The position numbers were made by a program, and so were the translations under genes. The notes beneath the pieces were generated by a model. It was given only the letters and a program-made list of their open reading frames with translations. It was not told the DNA's origin and ran no database searches. This document shows positions 7,881-16,078 of a stretch of DNA of 64,000 nucleotides, piece by piece. Location: the NCBI GenBank assembly GCA_963722585.1, contig CAVRNU010000012.1, positions 124,001-188,000 on the forward strand, read 5' to 3'. Source of the stretch: KBS-96 sp963722585 (GTDB taxonomy: Bacteria; Acidobacteriota; Terriglobia; Bryobacterales; Bryobacteraceae). Every line of letters begins with the position of its first letter. The stretch's first letter is position 1.

Positions 7881-8609
7881 ATGCAAGATGAGTCTGCGGA
7901 GCAAACATTCAACAAGGCCAAAGAGATCCTGCAGGACGCCATACTCCGCGACTACCCGAATCCTGAGCGGCGCGGCTGTCCCGGCACCGAGGTTTTGAAG
8001 CGGCTAGCTTCGTCCGATCTTCCGCAGACCAGTGACCCCGCTTGGCACCATGTAACGCATTGTTCACCTTGCTACGGCGAATTTCTCGCGTTTCGAGAAG
8101 AGGTCCGCGCGGCTCGTCGCCGCGTCCGCCAGCGAAGGCGTATCGTGTTGGCTGCCGCCGCGGTTTTGATTGTGGTGTGCGGACTTTGGATTCTTTTACG
8201 CCGGTCTCCAGGAGAGAGCCGCCGCGAAGTAGCCGGGAAGCAACCGCCTGCGGGAGGAGTGGCGCCGGTCTCACCGATACAGGCGTACCTGGATATGGAA
8301 CCGATTCAAATTCACCGGGGCCAAAGCGGGACAAATAGGCAGCTAAAGCTCCGGCTGCCAATTGGCGACCTGGATTTGAAAGTCCGTTTGCCTATCGGGA
8401 GCGAGGACGGACAATACCAGGTTCAGATCCTCCGACAGCCAGGCGAAGCGCCCGTCGCCTTAGGGGAAGGAACGGCTAGTCTTCAAGACCATAGCGTGTT
8501 CCTGAGGACCCGAATCGATTTGAAGGAGCTGAAGGCTGGTAAGTATTACGTGGCTTTCCGAAAAGTGAATATGGACTGGACCGTGTTGCCGCTAGAACTG
8601 GGGCAGTAA
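7881..8609 (+). CDS. Zinc-finger (HC2-type) membrane protein, putative anti-sigma factor
   Basis: A 242-residue protein. The N-terminal domain has C33 and H57-x3-C61-x2-C64 (HVTHCSPC), the zf-HC2 signature of anti-sigma factors. A basic segment (RRRVRQRRR) precedes one membrane helix at about 88-107. The extracytoplasmic part has a duplicated LPIGDLDLKVRLPIG-like segment and a beta-rich C-terminus ending in YYVAFRKVNMDWTVLPLEL. The topology fits a sensor that binds the upstream sigma-like protein inside the cell and senses outside. Function is inferred from architecture and pairing. Confidence 0.6.
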   Translation: MQDESAEQTFNKAKEILQDAILRDYPNPERRGCPGTEVLKRLASSDLPQTSDPAWHHVTHCSPCYGEFLAFREEVRAARRRVRQRRRIVLAAAAVLIVVCGLWILLRRSPGESRREVAGKQPPAGGVAPVSPIQAYLDMEPIQIHRGQSGTNRQLKLRLPIGDLDLKVRLPIGSEDGQYQVQILRQPGEAPVALGEGTASLQDHSVFLRTRIDLKELKAGKYYVAFRKVNMDWTVLPLELGQ

Positions 8610-8713
8610 TGGTGTCAAGCAAAGTCAGCGGCTCAGGACCGCAATAGGGCCACGAACTGGTTTCGGAACCTGGCGAATGCCAGAGGCAAGATGCTCAACC
8701 TTCAACGGGACCC

Positions 8714-9616
8714 TCAGGCGGACTCTCCCTCGCTGGACGTTCTGTTTACGGGGGTAAGCGATTGCGGTTTCTTACGAGACTTTGAAAACAAGGGCAGATC
8801 GGGTTTCGTCACAGCCAGTTCCCTCGAACTCCAAAGGACTAAAACTGACTCTCTTCTGTTCATCGACTGAACATGAACCCGCTTCCACAAAGCCGCACCC
8901 GATGCCGTATCAAAGTGATATATGTAGGACCAACCGCTCAGAATTTTCGTACCTGCCTTGTCCCATGCCTTAGCAACCTTCTCAGGATCGGCCCATTGCC
9001 ATTGGTGTTTTTGACGCCCTAGAATTTTATCAAGCGAATAGGAGCCATCGGATTTGTGATGCCAAATCGAAAGATCACATCGCCAGAAGTTAACCCGCTT
9101 CAATCGTAGTAACATCGCCTCCATACTCACCCCGTAATCCTTCGCTATTTCTCGTAATGTGAAGAGTGAAGGCTTCTTTCCTTGCATCCTTTCTTTTAGA
9201 TCGTCGTTAGGGATTAGAAGCTCGGACGCACCGTAATTACATAGCCTTTCCTCCAAATCGTCTATTGCATGGCCTCTGAATTTGACCTCAGGCGCCAATT
9301 CATAGAAGAACGTGTGACACAATTCATGCGCCACGGTGAATCGCCTTCGGGCTGCTGCCATACCTGGTTTAGTGGCCAAGCGAAAACCGTCTTCGTAGCG
9401 CGCCCCTAGTGGCTGAATGTAGCCATCACCACTTGACCCCTTATCGCTGACTCGCTCGTGAATCAGCCTGGCTTTCAGATATGTATCAAGCTGCGTGACT
9501 GGATCTGCGTGCGAGACGGCCGATCGCAACCTCTCAATCCAGAAACTCATCGCATGATACGGTGAACCATCTTCGATTGGCGTTCGGCCTAGAAATAGAT
9601 CAACCAATTCCGACAT
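8714..9616 (-). CDS. ImmA/IrrE-family zinc metallopeptidase
   Basis: A 300-residue protein of the ImmA/IrrE (DUF955) family. The zinc motif is HELCH at 97-101, with the likely third ligand in LEERLCNYGASELLIP near 122. These proteases usually cleave an XRE repressor encoded next door, releasing a mobile element or stress regulon. The ATG is two bases from the stop of the XRE gene (TGATCATG), so the pair is co-translated. The C-terminal 110 residues go beyond the minimal protease, include HKSDGSYSLDKILGRQKH, and end in a basic tail; I cannot assign them. Confidence 0.88.
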   Translation of the reverse strand: MSELVDLFLGRTPIEDGSPYHAMSFWIERLRSAVSHADPVTQLDTYLKARLIHERVSDKGSSGDGYIQPLGARYEDGFRLATKPGMAAARRRFTVAHELCHTFFYELAPEVKFRGHAIDDLEERLCNYGASELLIPNDDLKERMQGKKPSLFTLREIAKDYGVSMEAMLLRLKRVNFWRCDLSIWHHKSDGSYSLDKILGRQKHQWQWADPEKVAKAWDKAGTKILSGWSYIYHFDTASGAALWKRVHVQSMNRRESVLVLWSSRELAVTKPDLPLFSKSRKKPQSLTPVNRTSSEGESA

Positions 9617-9618
9617 GA

Positions 9619-10821
9619 TCAGGTCTGAAAGAGTTCGCCTTGATCAGCCGACGCAGGACTGGATTTCACCTTCGCCTTATACCGTTTGTCCCACTCGTTC
9701 ACAGTCAAGCTAACTTTTTGCGAATTCCTGAAGGATGCCAACACCGGTTTGTGACGGTCAACGTTGTACTCAGCCTGATAATCGTCCTTGATTTCAACGG
9801 CTGCCCATGCTTCAATGTTCTTCGTCTCACGCATCCATTTGCGCCAAGCGGACATGCTTTCGATCCAGACCGAATCGGATTTGGTCGTCTCGCCCAACAG
9901 ATATCCAACGCTGACGCTCAGGACGTGCCCCATTCGCTTCAGGAGGCGCGCGCTGGGATTAGTTACGGCAAAAGGCTCATCCATGAGAGTCCGCAAGTGA
10001 AATTCGCTGACGCCGATGTCCTTTGCAAACTGTTTATAGTCGCCCGCCCGGTCGTTGAGTAGTGTTCGTAAACGCTCGCCAAAACCGTTACCATTCATAT
10101 TTTTAAAGAGGGCGAGATGATGGAAGCAGGTCTGGCGGACTTTTCTCAGAGCCCCGACAAGCTCTCTCTCTTCAAAATGGATGCCAGTGGCGAGACTACC
10201 CCTGTAGACAATGTCAGTGGCATGCAAAAAGGAGCCCGCCATCATTCGCGATATTCCCTCCGGCATTAGTCTGATCGCCGGCAGCCCGGATTGAGTGGCA
10301 ATTTCATTTTCTTGTCCAACTCCATAGCTCGGGGCGGCACAAAGAAGAATGATGAAATCGAATGTGGACGCGCGTGACCTGTCGATTGCGTAAACTTGTT
10401 CTGCTGTGAACTCAGGGTGCTTGGTTGGGTGGGTATGATCACCGGGCCAGTACAATTCAAATCTTGGCGACCTGAACTCGTCACAATCGGCAGCGCTCTG
10501 AATGGTGCCGATGACCTGCCGAACACTTTCCTCGGCTTTCGAATCAAGACCAGTCAAGGGAGTCGCCAAATAGCCAAGGATTTCGCTTGTATCCACGTCA
10601 GATTCGTGAATCACATCCGCGATATTCAGCCCGATCCCCTTGTAGAGTTTCGTGAGGAGATCAAAATTCGGGTCCATCTTCCCGAGCGTTATTTTGGAGA
10701 TTGTCGACTGATCGACCCCAGAAAGGTGTTCAAGCTGCGTCTGTTTCAAGTTGCGGGTCTTAATTAATTGAAGCAGATACGTGACCGCGAACTCTTGCTG
10801 CTCTTTCGACAAGGTTCCCAT
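9619..10821 (-). CDS. XRE regulator with central nucleoside-deoxyribosyltransferase-like domain
   Basis: A 400-residue, three-part protein. Residues about 12-70 are an XRE helix-turn-helix (KQTQLEHLSGVDQSTISKI). Residues about 118-232 resemble nucleoside 2-deoxyribosyltransferases or related nucleotide-processing folds: FELYWPGDHTHPTKHPE, DRSRASTFDFIILL, then GVGQENEIA at 167-175, whose Glu residues align with the family's catalytic Glu. Residues about 245-312 look like a second XRE-type HTH (KQFAKDIGVSEFHLRTLMDE). With the coupled ImmA/IrrE protease it forms a candidate regulated toxin or immunity switch. A dyad upstream (10881-10905) may be its operator. Domain calls are by eye. Confidence 0.75.
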   Translation of the reverse strand: MGTLSKEQQEFAVTYLLQLIKTRNLKQTQLEHLSGVDQSTISKITLGKMDPNFDLLTKLYKGIGLNIADVIHESDVDTSEILGYLATPLTGLDSKAEESVRQVIGTIQSAADCDEFRSPRFELYWPGDHTHPTKHPEFTAEQVYAIDRSRASTFDFIILLCAAPSYGVGQENEIATQSGLPAIRLMPEGISRMMAGSFLHATDIVYRGSLATGIHFEERELVGALRKVRQTCFHHLALFKNMNGNGFGERLRTLLNDRAGDYKQFAKDIGVSEFHLRTLMDEPFAVTNPSARLLKRMGHVLSVSVGYLLGETTKSDSVWIESMSAWRKWMRETKNIEAWAAVEIKDDYQAEYNVDRHKPVLASFRNSQKVSLTVNEWDKRYKAKVKSSPASADQGELFQT

Positions 10822-10880
10822 CTACATTCTCTGAATCCAAGAGTAATCTCCCCTTTGGCACGGCACAAGAACTACTAGTG

Positions 10881-10905
10881 TCCTAATAGGCAAGGAATAT
10901 TAGGA
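10881..10905. promoter_or_regulatory. Perfect inverted repeat upstream of the XRE/ImmA operon
   Basis: TCCTAATA at 10881-10888 is exactly mirrored by TATTAGGA at 10898-10905, with half-site centres 17 bases apart, a usual spacing for an XRE dimer site. It is 60 bases upstream of the XRE start and overlaps where the minus-strand -35 would lie (TTGCCT). It also lies about 100 bases upstream of the small plus-strand gene at 11002. Autoregulation is inference. Confidence 0.5.
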
Positions 10906-11001
10906 GACGATAACCATAATTAAATCAGCATCTTAAGAGGCATCAAGTGATTGCGTAGTTTGCGAATTAGAACGTACAGTTATCGAAGGGAGAATCTTTT
11001 T

Positions 11002-11121
11002 GTGATTCGTTTCAACTTCGGCCATTTCGCCGGCGCAAAGATCCATCGGCCAACTTGGAAAGAGATCGCTGCGCTGGTTTTGCTGCTAGCATTCGTTTGC
11101 GTTCTCGTCCTCGCCCGGTGA
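11002..11121 (+). CDS. Short single-span membrane protein
   Basis: A 39-residue reading frame from GTG at 11002, with AGGGAG about ten bases upstream. It has a polar, basic N-terminus (FGHFAGAKIHRPTWKE) followed by one hydrophobic segment of about 18 residues rich in Leu, Val and Ala, ending LVLAR. The SD and the clean amphipathic-then-hydrophobic layout argue for a real gene, but I do not recognise it. It is divergent from the XRE/ImmA operon and may share its control region. Confidence 0.4.
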   Translation: MIRFNFGHFAGAKIHRPTWKEIAALVLLLAFVCVLVLAR

Positions 11122-11181
11122 TGACGGGCTGTCTCGGGCAGTAGCTTCCACCAATCACGTCATTGCTGGTGAATCCCAGAG

Positions 11182-11219
11182 CTCGACCCAGCGGCGCTGA
11201 CTCGACCCAGCGGCGCTGA
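11182..11219 (+). repeat. 19-bp tandem duplication
   Basis: CTCGACCCAGCGGCGCTGA occurs twice head to tail (11182-11200 and 11201-11219), in non-coding DNA just before the next small gene. It looks like a recent slippage or duplication and has no evident function. Confidence 0.85.
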
Positions 11220-11246
11220 TATGATGTCGTATACTGCCGAGCATCT

Positions 11247-11516
11247 ATGCACGGCTTGGCAGCTATGCTACTCGGCGCTTGTCTTGGTGGAACAGTCGTT
11301 TGGATCCTGCTTGCCCGCCGGCATCGAAGGGAGGCCGCATTCGGATATGCAAGTCGAGACGTTCAGGATTTGAAGCGCCTAATCAAATTGACCGTCGCAC
11401 CGATCGAGAATTCAGAAGAGCGTACCGCTCTTGCAGCCAGAGCACAGGTGGAGAAATCGACCTTGGCTGCTGCTCTAAAGCTAGAAGTGGACTCGAACCT
11501 TTCGAAAGATCTTTGA
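11247..11516 (+). CDS. Small membrane-anchored hypothetical protein
   Basis: An 89-residue protein with an N-terminal membrane helix (about 3-22, LAAMLLGACLGGTVVWILL), a basic RRHRRE stop-transfer, and a charged helical tail. No SD is visible before the ATG. I do not recognise a family. It has the same orientation as the 39-residue membrane protein upstream and is convergent with the S41 gene. Confidence 0.45.
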   Translation: MHGLAAMLLGACLGGTVVWILLARRHRREAAFGYASRDVQDLKRLIKLTVAPIENSEERTALAARAQVEKSTLAAALKLEVDSNLSKDL

Positions 11517-11587
11517 TGTTTAGTACGTCCAAATATGTAATGAAAAGCCCAGGGTTCAGTAATCTATGACCGTTCTCGGATTCGGCA

Positions 11588-12676
11588 TCACGAAAGGACC
11601 GCCACCGCCTGCTCCAACTGGCAATCCTGGCCGGTTTTTGCAGTTTGAGGATCGAAGCCGATTTCGATGTCGGGTTCAACGCCTGTGTGCTCGAATATCT
11701 TCCCCTCCCAGGTGACATAATTCGAAACCGGAATCGTGAGAACGTACCCGTGGCCAAGTTGAAATCGTGAATGCCCAAGAAGCGTCCCTCTCGTTCGTGT
11801 GCCGACAATCTTAGCGAGCTTATGATCCTTTGCAAATCCAGCGACGATCTCGGCACCGCTGATTGTGTGCTCGTTGACGAGTATCGCGATTCGTCCGTCG
11901 TAGGGCCTGGGCTTTCGGCCTTCTGTTACAACGACAATCGATTTATCAAGCTTTCGATACTTCCAAACAACGAAAGGCAGCAGGTACCGTGAACGTGGGA
12001 TTCGCGTGAATTGGGGTAATTCATCGCGGCGGTATCCGTTTTCCGTCCGTGGGCGTGTGAGGCTATAGCCTACAGGAATTCGTTCAGGCGTAAGGTGTGT
12101 CATAAGCCGCAAGTGTGCTGTGCCCCCGCCCGGATTGCCTCTGATATCGACGATCAGCCGTGTGCAACGCCGCACGCGATGAAACGCCTTGTCGATTTGG
12201 CGGGCCATGTCCACCCCGACTAGTCCCGGAAACTCACTTACCCGGACATAGCCGACATCTCCCGGCAGGATCGATGATTGCGCGTACGTACGAGGGTCGC
12301 GGTGAAAGAACCAATAAGCCAAAGGGTTGGAGGGCCGGGAGGCAAGAGTCGCCGGGTCGATTTCGACGGTCTTGGTTCCATCGCCATTCTGAAATGCAAG
12401 CTGAGAGATTTTGCGCGGCGGAATTAGCGGCTTGAATTGGCGGCCGGATCGGTACGCCATTGATATTGAGCAGTGCATCTCCCGATTTAATTCCGTGATG
12501 TGCTGCCAGACCGTGCGCATGAACATCCTGGAAAACCCAAACAGCCTCAGGGTCCTCGGCTCGATAGAAAGTCGCAGATAGCAGTCGTCGAAGCTCAACC
12601 TGGCGGTTTTCGTCGTACTCGAACGCGGTTGGGAATATTCCAATTCGTCGCAAGCGTTCGTCGACTTCTTCCTCAA
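11588..12676 (-). pseudogene. S41 peptidase, catalytic part (downstream of a frameshift)
   Basis: Continues the gene that starts at 12830, in another frame; true coding probably resumes at about 12,415-12,455 (PPRKISQLAFQNGDG). It holds the S41 core: GDVGYVRVSEFPGLVG, LIVDIRGNPGGG and the catalytic-serine region VNEHTISGAEIVAGF, followed by KIVGTRTRG. The reading upstream of the shift (beginning MRKKSTNACDE) is a shadow of the PDZ part. The catalytic domain is intact, so a single-base correction would give a full enzyme of about 410 residues. Confidence 0.7.
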
Positions 12677-12830
12677 AGTCCGGCGCAGTGAGCAGTTGCG
12701 ACATGTCGGCCTCGATCAAAGGACGCAGGGCATCGCGATATGCCACATCGTACACTCGTTTCTCGTAAATCGCGAGCAGGCTCGATAAAATATCACGTCG
12801 AATTTCAATTGGTAGTCCGGTATTCGTCAT
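12234..12830 (-). pseudogene. S41 peptidase, N-terminal and PDZ part (upstream of a frameshift)
   Basis: Starts at ATG 12830, overlapping the last 26 bases of the CHAT gene, so the two are co-translated. Residues 1-85 are a helical pro-region usual in S41 proteases (RRDILSSLLAIYEKRVYDVA). A PDZ follows: VWVFQDVHAHGLAAHHGIKSGDALLNINGVPI. After about NGVPIRPP the frame loses sense. There is no signal peptide, so the enzyme would be cytoplasmic. Either a true frameshift or an assembly indel; the partner part is at 11588-12676. Confidence 0.7.
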
Positions 12831-15423
12831 TGCTTTTGTTGAAGAAAATGTAAGTTGCCGGATCTCCAGTCACAAAGAATCCCGCCCACAGGAGCGGTAC
12901 CGCCTTTGAACCGAATCTGTCGAGCATTTCGATTTTCGCAGAGCGCAAAGCCCTGCCAACCGGCATTCCAGCGCCGAGGTCGCGATAAAAGCGAGCCATC
13001 AAAGCTGCGGTGAATGCATCATTCGCCGTCCAAAGGCTCGCGACGACGGATCGCGCGCCCGCAAAGAGAAACGCCTGGACCAGGCTTGCAATTCCATTCT
13101 GTCCTTCGAGTTTACCTGCACCGGCATCACAAGCGGAAAGCGTCACGAGATCAGCTCGAAGCCGCAGGTCTCTGATCTCGCGAATCTGCAGCAGCCCGTC
13201 ATCGCGGCGGTCATGATCGAACCCAAGGAACAGGCCAGATCGGTCCGGAAACTTCAGGTCCGCGAATCCATGAGCGGCGATGTGGATAACCTGATATTGC
13301 TCAAGATTGCGGCTCTTGAAGGCCGCCTCGGACGCCGTGGGTCCGACGATGGGATCGCTGCGCTGTCCAAAGATTTGCGTGATCTCGTGAACTTCCCCAT
13401 TGACCGAGGGTAAAGCCTCGATACGGGCTGGGTTCTCAGGATCGAATAGCCCGTGGGCCGCACGTCCAAATGAGTCGCCGTTCGCCTTAGGGGCATTTGA
13501 AGCGCCTATCGCCAAAAGTGTTGGTGCCTCTGGCGCGCGCTTAGCGTCACGAAGAAGGGCAAGAACCGTAGCTGACGGTACGTACGAAACCGTGTGCCCT
13601 AAAAGGGCGTATTTTCCGTTCTCGTCGATCAGTGCGTCGAACGGGATAAAGCCCAGTTGACCGTCGGGAACGACAATGATCTGCGACTTGGCCCGATATT
13701 CCTCAATCGGTGCAAATAGTTGCCGATACAACAGCTTCGCAGATTCTGAGTCGCGCATTGCGGTGGTGTCGCTCAGATACGCCGCGATAGCCTTTTCCAC
13801 AGCACTTCGTCCGGCCAGTTCATAGTGCTTCACCGAAGTACTTGTTATGACCAGGCAGTATGATTTCTGATCGTCCATCACGTATTCGAGAACCGCTTCG
13901 TCCGCCTCGAGTCGCTGCTGTAGCGTTGGAAGGTCCACCGGTTTTCCGTGAATCGAGAATCGTGCTCGGTTCTGAGATAACGTGGTCAGATCGAGTTGTT
14001 CCTCAGCGTGTTGAAGTTGCTCTACGAGTTGCGAGCGCCGGGCTACATTGGTGGTTCGAAAGAGCTCGCCCTGAATCCGATTGAGCTCTTCATCAGCATG
14101 ATTGCCATCGTTTGCCGTCGTCTGGGGCTGTGCGCGAAGGTTATCGGCGACGACGCGCCCGCGAACTCGCTCCAGTATTCGAAACGCAGTAGGTATTTGA
14201 TTCTGCTTTATGGCTAGCTCGAAGTGGCCGCGGAACACGGTATCCATAGTTGCGATTAGTGACGCTTTGACCGAGGCTGTCGGAACGTTCAGTAGCATGC
14301 TCTCGACCAGGTTTTCCGCTTCTTCGTAGTCTTCATCGGCTTGCTGAACGTTATTGAGTCTGGCCTCAATTTCAGCGGCAAGTGCCAGATGCTGGGGAAG
14401 AAAGTACATGTCGACGAGCTGCCTGCTCGCATTCACACATTTCCGCATCGACGTTTCAGCGTGCTGGAAATCACCGGCGGCCATGTAGAGCTCCGTCATT
14501 CGCAAGTTCGCCTCGGCGTAGGGCCTCGGCATCCCGGCCTCCGTTGCTGCTTTGGCGGCCTGGTCCAGGAGTGCCTCGGCGTCGTTGGTGCGCTTCTGCT
14601 TGATGGCACGGCCAGCTAGAGCCAGCAAGAGGTCGGCCTTGTAGACTCGCATGTCAGCCGTTTCCACGAATTTCAAGGCCTGTTGTAGAAGGGTCGCTGA
14701 GCCGGGGAGGTCCCCCTGGGCTTCGAGTGCCTGCGCCTTTCCCATATAAGCCATCAAAGGAAAACGAACATCCCGATCCATCCTTGCGAAACTCAGAGCA
14801 TCGTCGAATCGGATCAGGGCGTCGTCATACCTCTGTTGTTCGAGGAGTCCGACGCCTTCTAGGGATCTTTGGCGGACCTCGCCCTGGAGATCGTTAAGGC
14901 TCTTCGCGATCTGGAATGCGCGCGCATTTAGTTCGACGGCTTTCGCGGTATCTCCCTTCAAAAACGCAATTACCGCGAGTTCGCCGGTGACTCTTCCAAT
15001 CCAAAACTGGTCGTGCAAAGATTGGGCCGTTTCGAGAGCTTCAGTAAAAACCCGACCGGAGCTCTCGGGATCTTTGCTGCTGAGATCGGCTGCCGCTTTC
15101 ACAATCAAACACCGTAGCCGAAGCTCGGGATTTGCCCGCACAAGCCGGGTGTCGAGGAGCTGCGCAATCTCTTGTGAAACCGCTGGATAGGACAGAATCG
15201 TTTCAGAGTCGCCGCGCAAGCGGCTCACCCGGGCGTAGGTGGCCTTTGCTGGATTGCCCTGAGCAGTGAACTCGGCTTCTGCCCGCACCCAGAATGGCCG
15301 AGCCTTGGCGTAATTGTCCAGTTGGAACAGCCGCTCCGCCGCTGTGAAGTCGGCTTCGGCAGTCTGCCCATGAAGAATGCCTGCAAACAGAAATGCTGTG
15401 AACAATCGTTGAGCTGTTGGCAT
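12805..15423 (-). CDS. TPR-CHAT caspase-like protease, probably exported
   Basis: An 872-residue protein if started at ATG 15423, which gives a clean signal peptide (MPTAQRLFTAFLFAGILHGQ). Readings extending to 15471 or GTG 15516 add a polar leader without a convincing SD. Residues about 25-460 are tetratricopeptide-like helices. The C-terminal 270 residues form a CHAT domain with the catalytic dyad: His in VIHIAAHGF (about 718) and Cys in LVTLSACDAG (about 765), followed by FLFAGARSVVASLW and PLLWAGFFVTGD. CHAT proteases of the caspase clan cleave partners in signalling or cell-death systems. The S41 protease overlaps its 3' end. Confidence 0.88.
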   Translation of the reverse strand: MPTAQRLFTAFLFAGILHGQTAEADFTAAERLFQLDNYAKARPFWVRAEAEFTAQGNPAKATYARVSRLRGDSETILSYPAVSQEIAQLLDTRLVRANPELRLRCLIVKAAADLSSKDPESSGRVFTEALETAQSLHDQFWIGRVTGELAVIAFLKGDTAKAVELNARAFQIAKSLNDLQGEVRQRSLEGVGLLEQQRYDDALIRFDDALSFARMDRDVRFPLMAYMGKAQALEAQGDLPGSATLLQQALKFVETADMRVYKADLLLALAGRAIKQKRTNDAEALLDQAAKAATEAGMPRPYAEANLRMTELYMAAGDFQHAETSMRKCVNASRQLVDMYFLPQHLALAAEIEARLNNVQQADEDYEEAENLVESMLLNVPTASVKASLIATMDTVFRGHFELAIKQNQIPTAFRILERVRGRVVADNLRAQPQTTANDGNHADEELNRIQGELFRTTNVARRSQLVEQLQHAEEQLDLTTLSQNRARFSIHGKPVDLPTLQQRLEADEAVLEYVMDDQKSYCLVITSTSVKHYELAGRSAVEKAIAAYLSDTTAMRDSESAKLLYRQLFAPIEEYRAKSQIIVVPDGQLGFIPFDALIDENGKYALLGHTVSYVPSATVLALLRDAKRAPEAPTLLAIGASNAPKANGDSFGRAAHGLFDPENPARIEALPSVNGEVHEITQIFGQRSDPIVGPTASEAAFKSRNLEQYQVIHIAAHGFADLKFPDRSGLFLGFDHDRRDDGLLQIREIRDLRLRADLVTLSACDAGAGKLEGQNGIASLVQAFLFAGARSVVASLWTANDAFTAALMARFYRDLGAGMPVGRALRSAKIEMLDRFGSKAVPLLWAGFFVTGDPATYIFFNKSNDEYRTTN

Positions 15424-15570
15424 GTCGAGAGCGCACAAAATCTGAATAGATCCAGACAACTGTGAATTCATTTCGTTAAAAATACGTGAACTATCACGGT
15501 TTTCCGCAAGTTCCACAATCGCCAGAAACGACTACAGGACACATAAGGACAGGACATTACAGGAATATAT

Positions 15571-15748
15571 GCCCCTAGAATGCCGATGATTCGCCCCTAG
15601 AATGCCGAACTTTGAGGCGATTCCCGCCCCTAGTTTGCCGAACAAGGAGGGATCTTCTCAAGCGCTCTGTGGAAAACCGCCCCTAGAATGCCGAGCTCAG
15701 AGCAGGCTCGCTCCAAGGCGATTTGCCCGAGCGCCCATAGAATGCCGA
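15571..15748 (+). repeat. Five phased 16-bp direct repeats (iteron-like array)
   Basis: The unit GCCCCTAGAATGCCGA is at 15571-15586, 15593-15608, 15626-15641 (TT for AA) and 15679-15694, with GCCCATAGAATGCCGA at 15733-15748. Start-to-start distances are 22, 33, 53 and 54 bases, all near whole helical turns, so bound proteins would sit on one face. The array lies between the CHAT operon and the HTH/integrase genes and overlaps no credible gene. It could be replication iterons, integrase arm sites or a regulator array. Confidence 0.85.
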
Positions 15749-15860
15749 ACTCCCACGCCGCTTATCCCGGCTAAAAGCCTCGCCGGCAATCAAATTCAAA
15801 AAAATTGCATTTTCTCTGTCCCGAAAGCCCGTTCTCGTGACCTAGAAAGTAGAGGGGCAA

Positions 15861-16055
15861 ATGGAAGCTACATCGAACATACTGACGATTGCAGAAGTTG
15901 CGGCGGTTCTTCGGTGCTCCAAGGCACACGTACAAAACGCCCTGCGTGGAAAGGTCCGGGGAGTCCCGAAGCTGGCGCATCTCCAACTTGGTCGCCGGAA
16001 GGTCGTTCCGCGGGAGTGGCTCAAGGACTGGATGGAAGAAGGCAAAATGCGTTAA
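15861..16055 (+). CDS. Excisionase-like HTH DNA-binding protein 1
   Basis: A 64-residue protein that is essentially one winged-helix of the MerR/excisionase (HTH_17) type: ILTIAEVAAVLRCSKAHVQNAL, then the wing GRRKVVPREWLKDWME. Proteins of this size next to a tyrosine integrase are usually recombination directionality factors. AGAGGGG lies just upstream of the ATG. It is 24 bases before a second HTH gene and lies directly right of the 16-bp repeat array, a plausible binding target. Confidence 0.8.
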   Translation: MEATSNILTIAEVAAVLRCSKAHVQNALRGKVRGVPKLAHLQLGRRKVVPREWLKDWMEEGKMR

Positions 16056-16078
16056 CGCTTCCGGCAAGGATCATACGC

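Noticed and set aside
8610..8713. CTGGC-GAAT-GCCAG hairpin between two convergent genes as a terminator
   Set aside because: Stem is only five base pairs and no T-run follows on either strand.
15602..16078. Leftward extension of the second HTH gene
   Set aside because: It reads through the 16-bp repeats and the first HTH gene and has no protein-like pattern.
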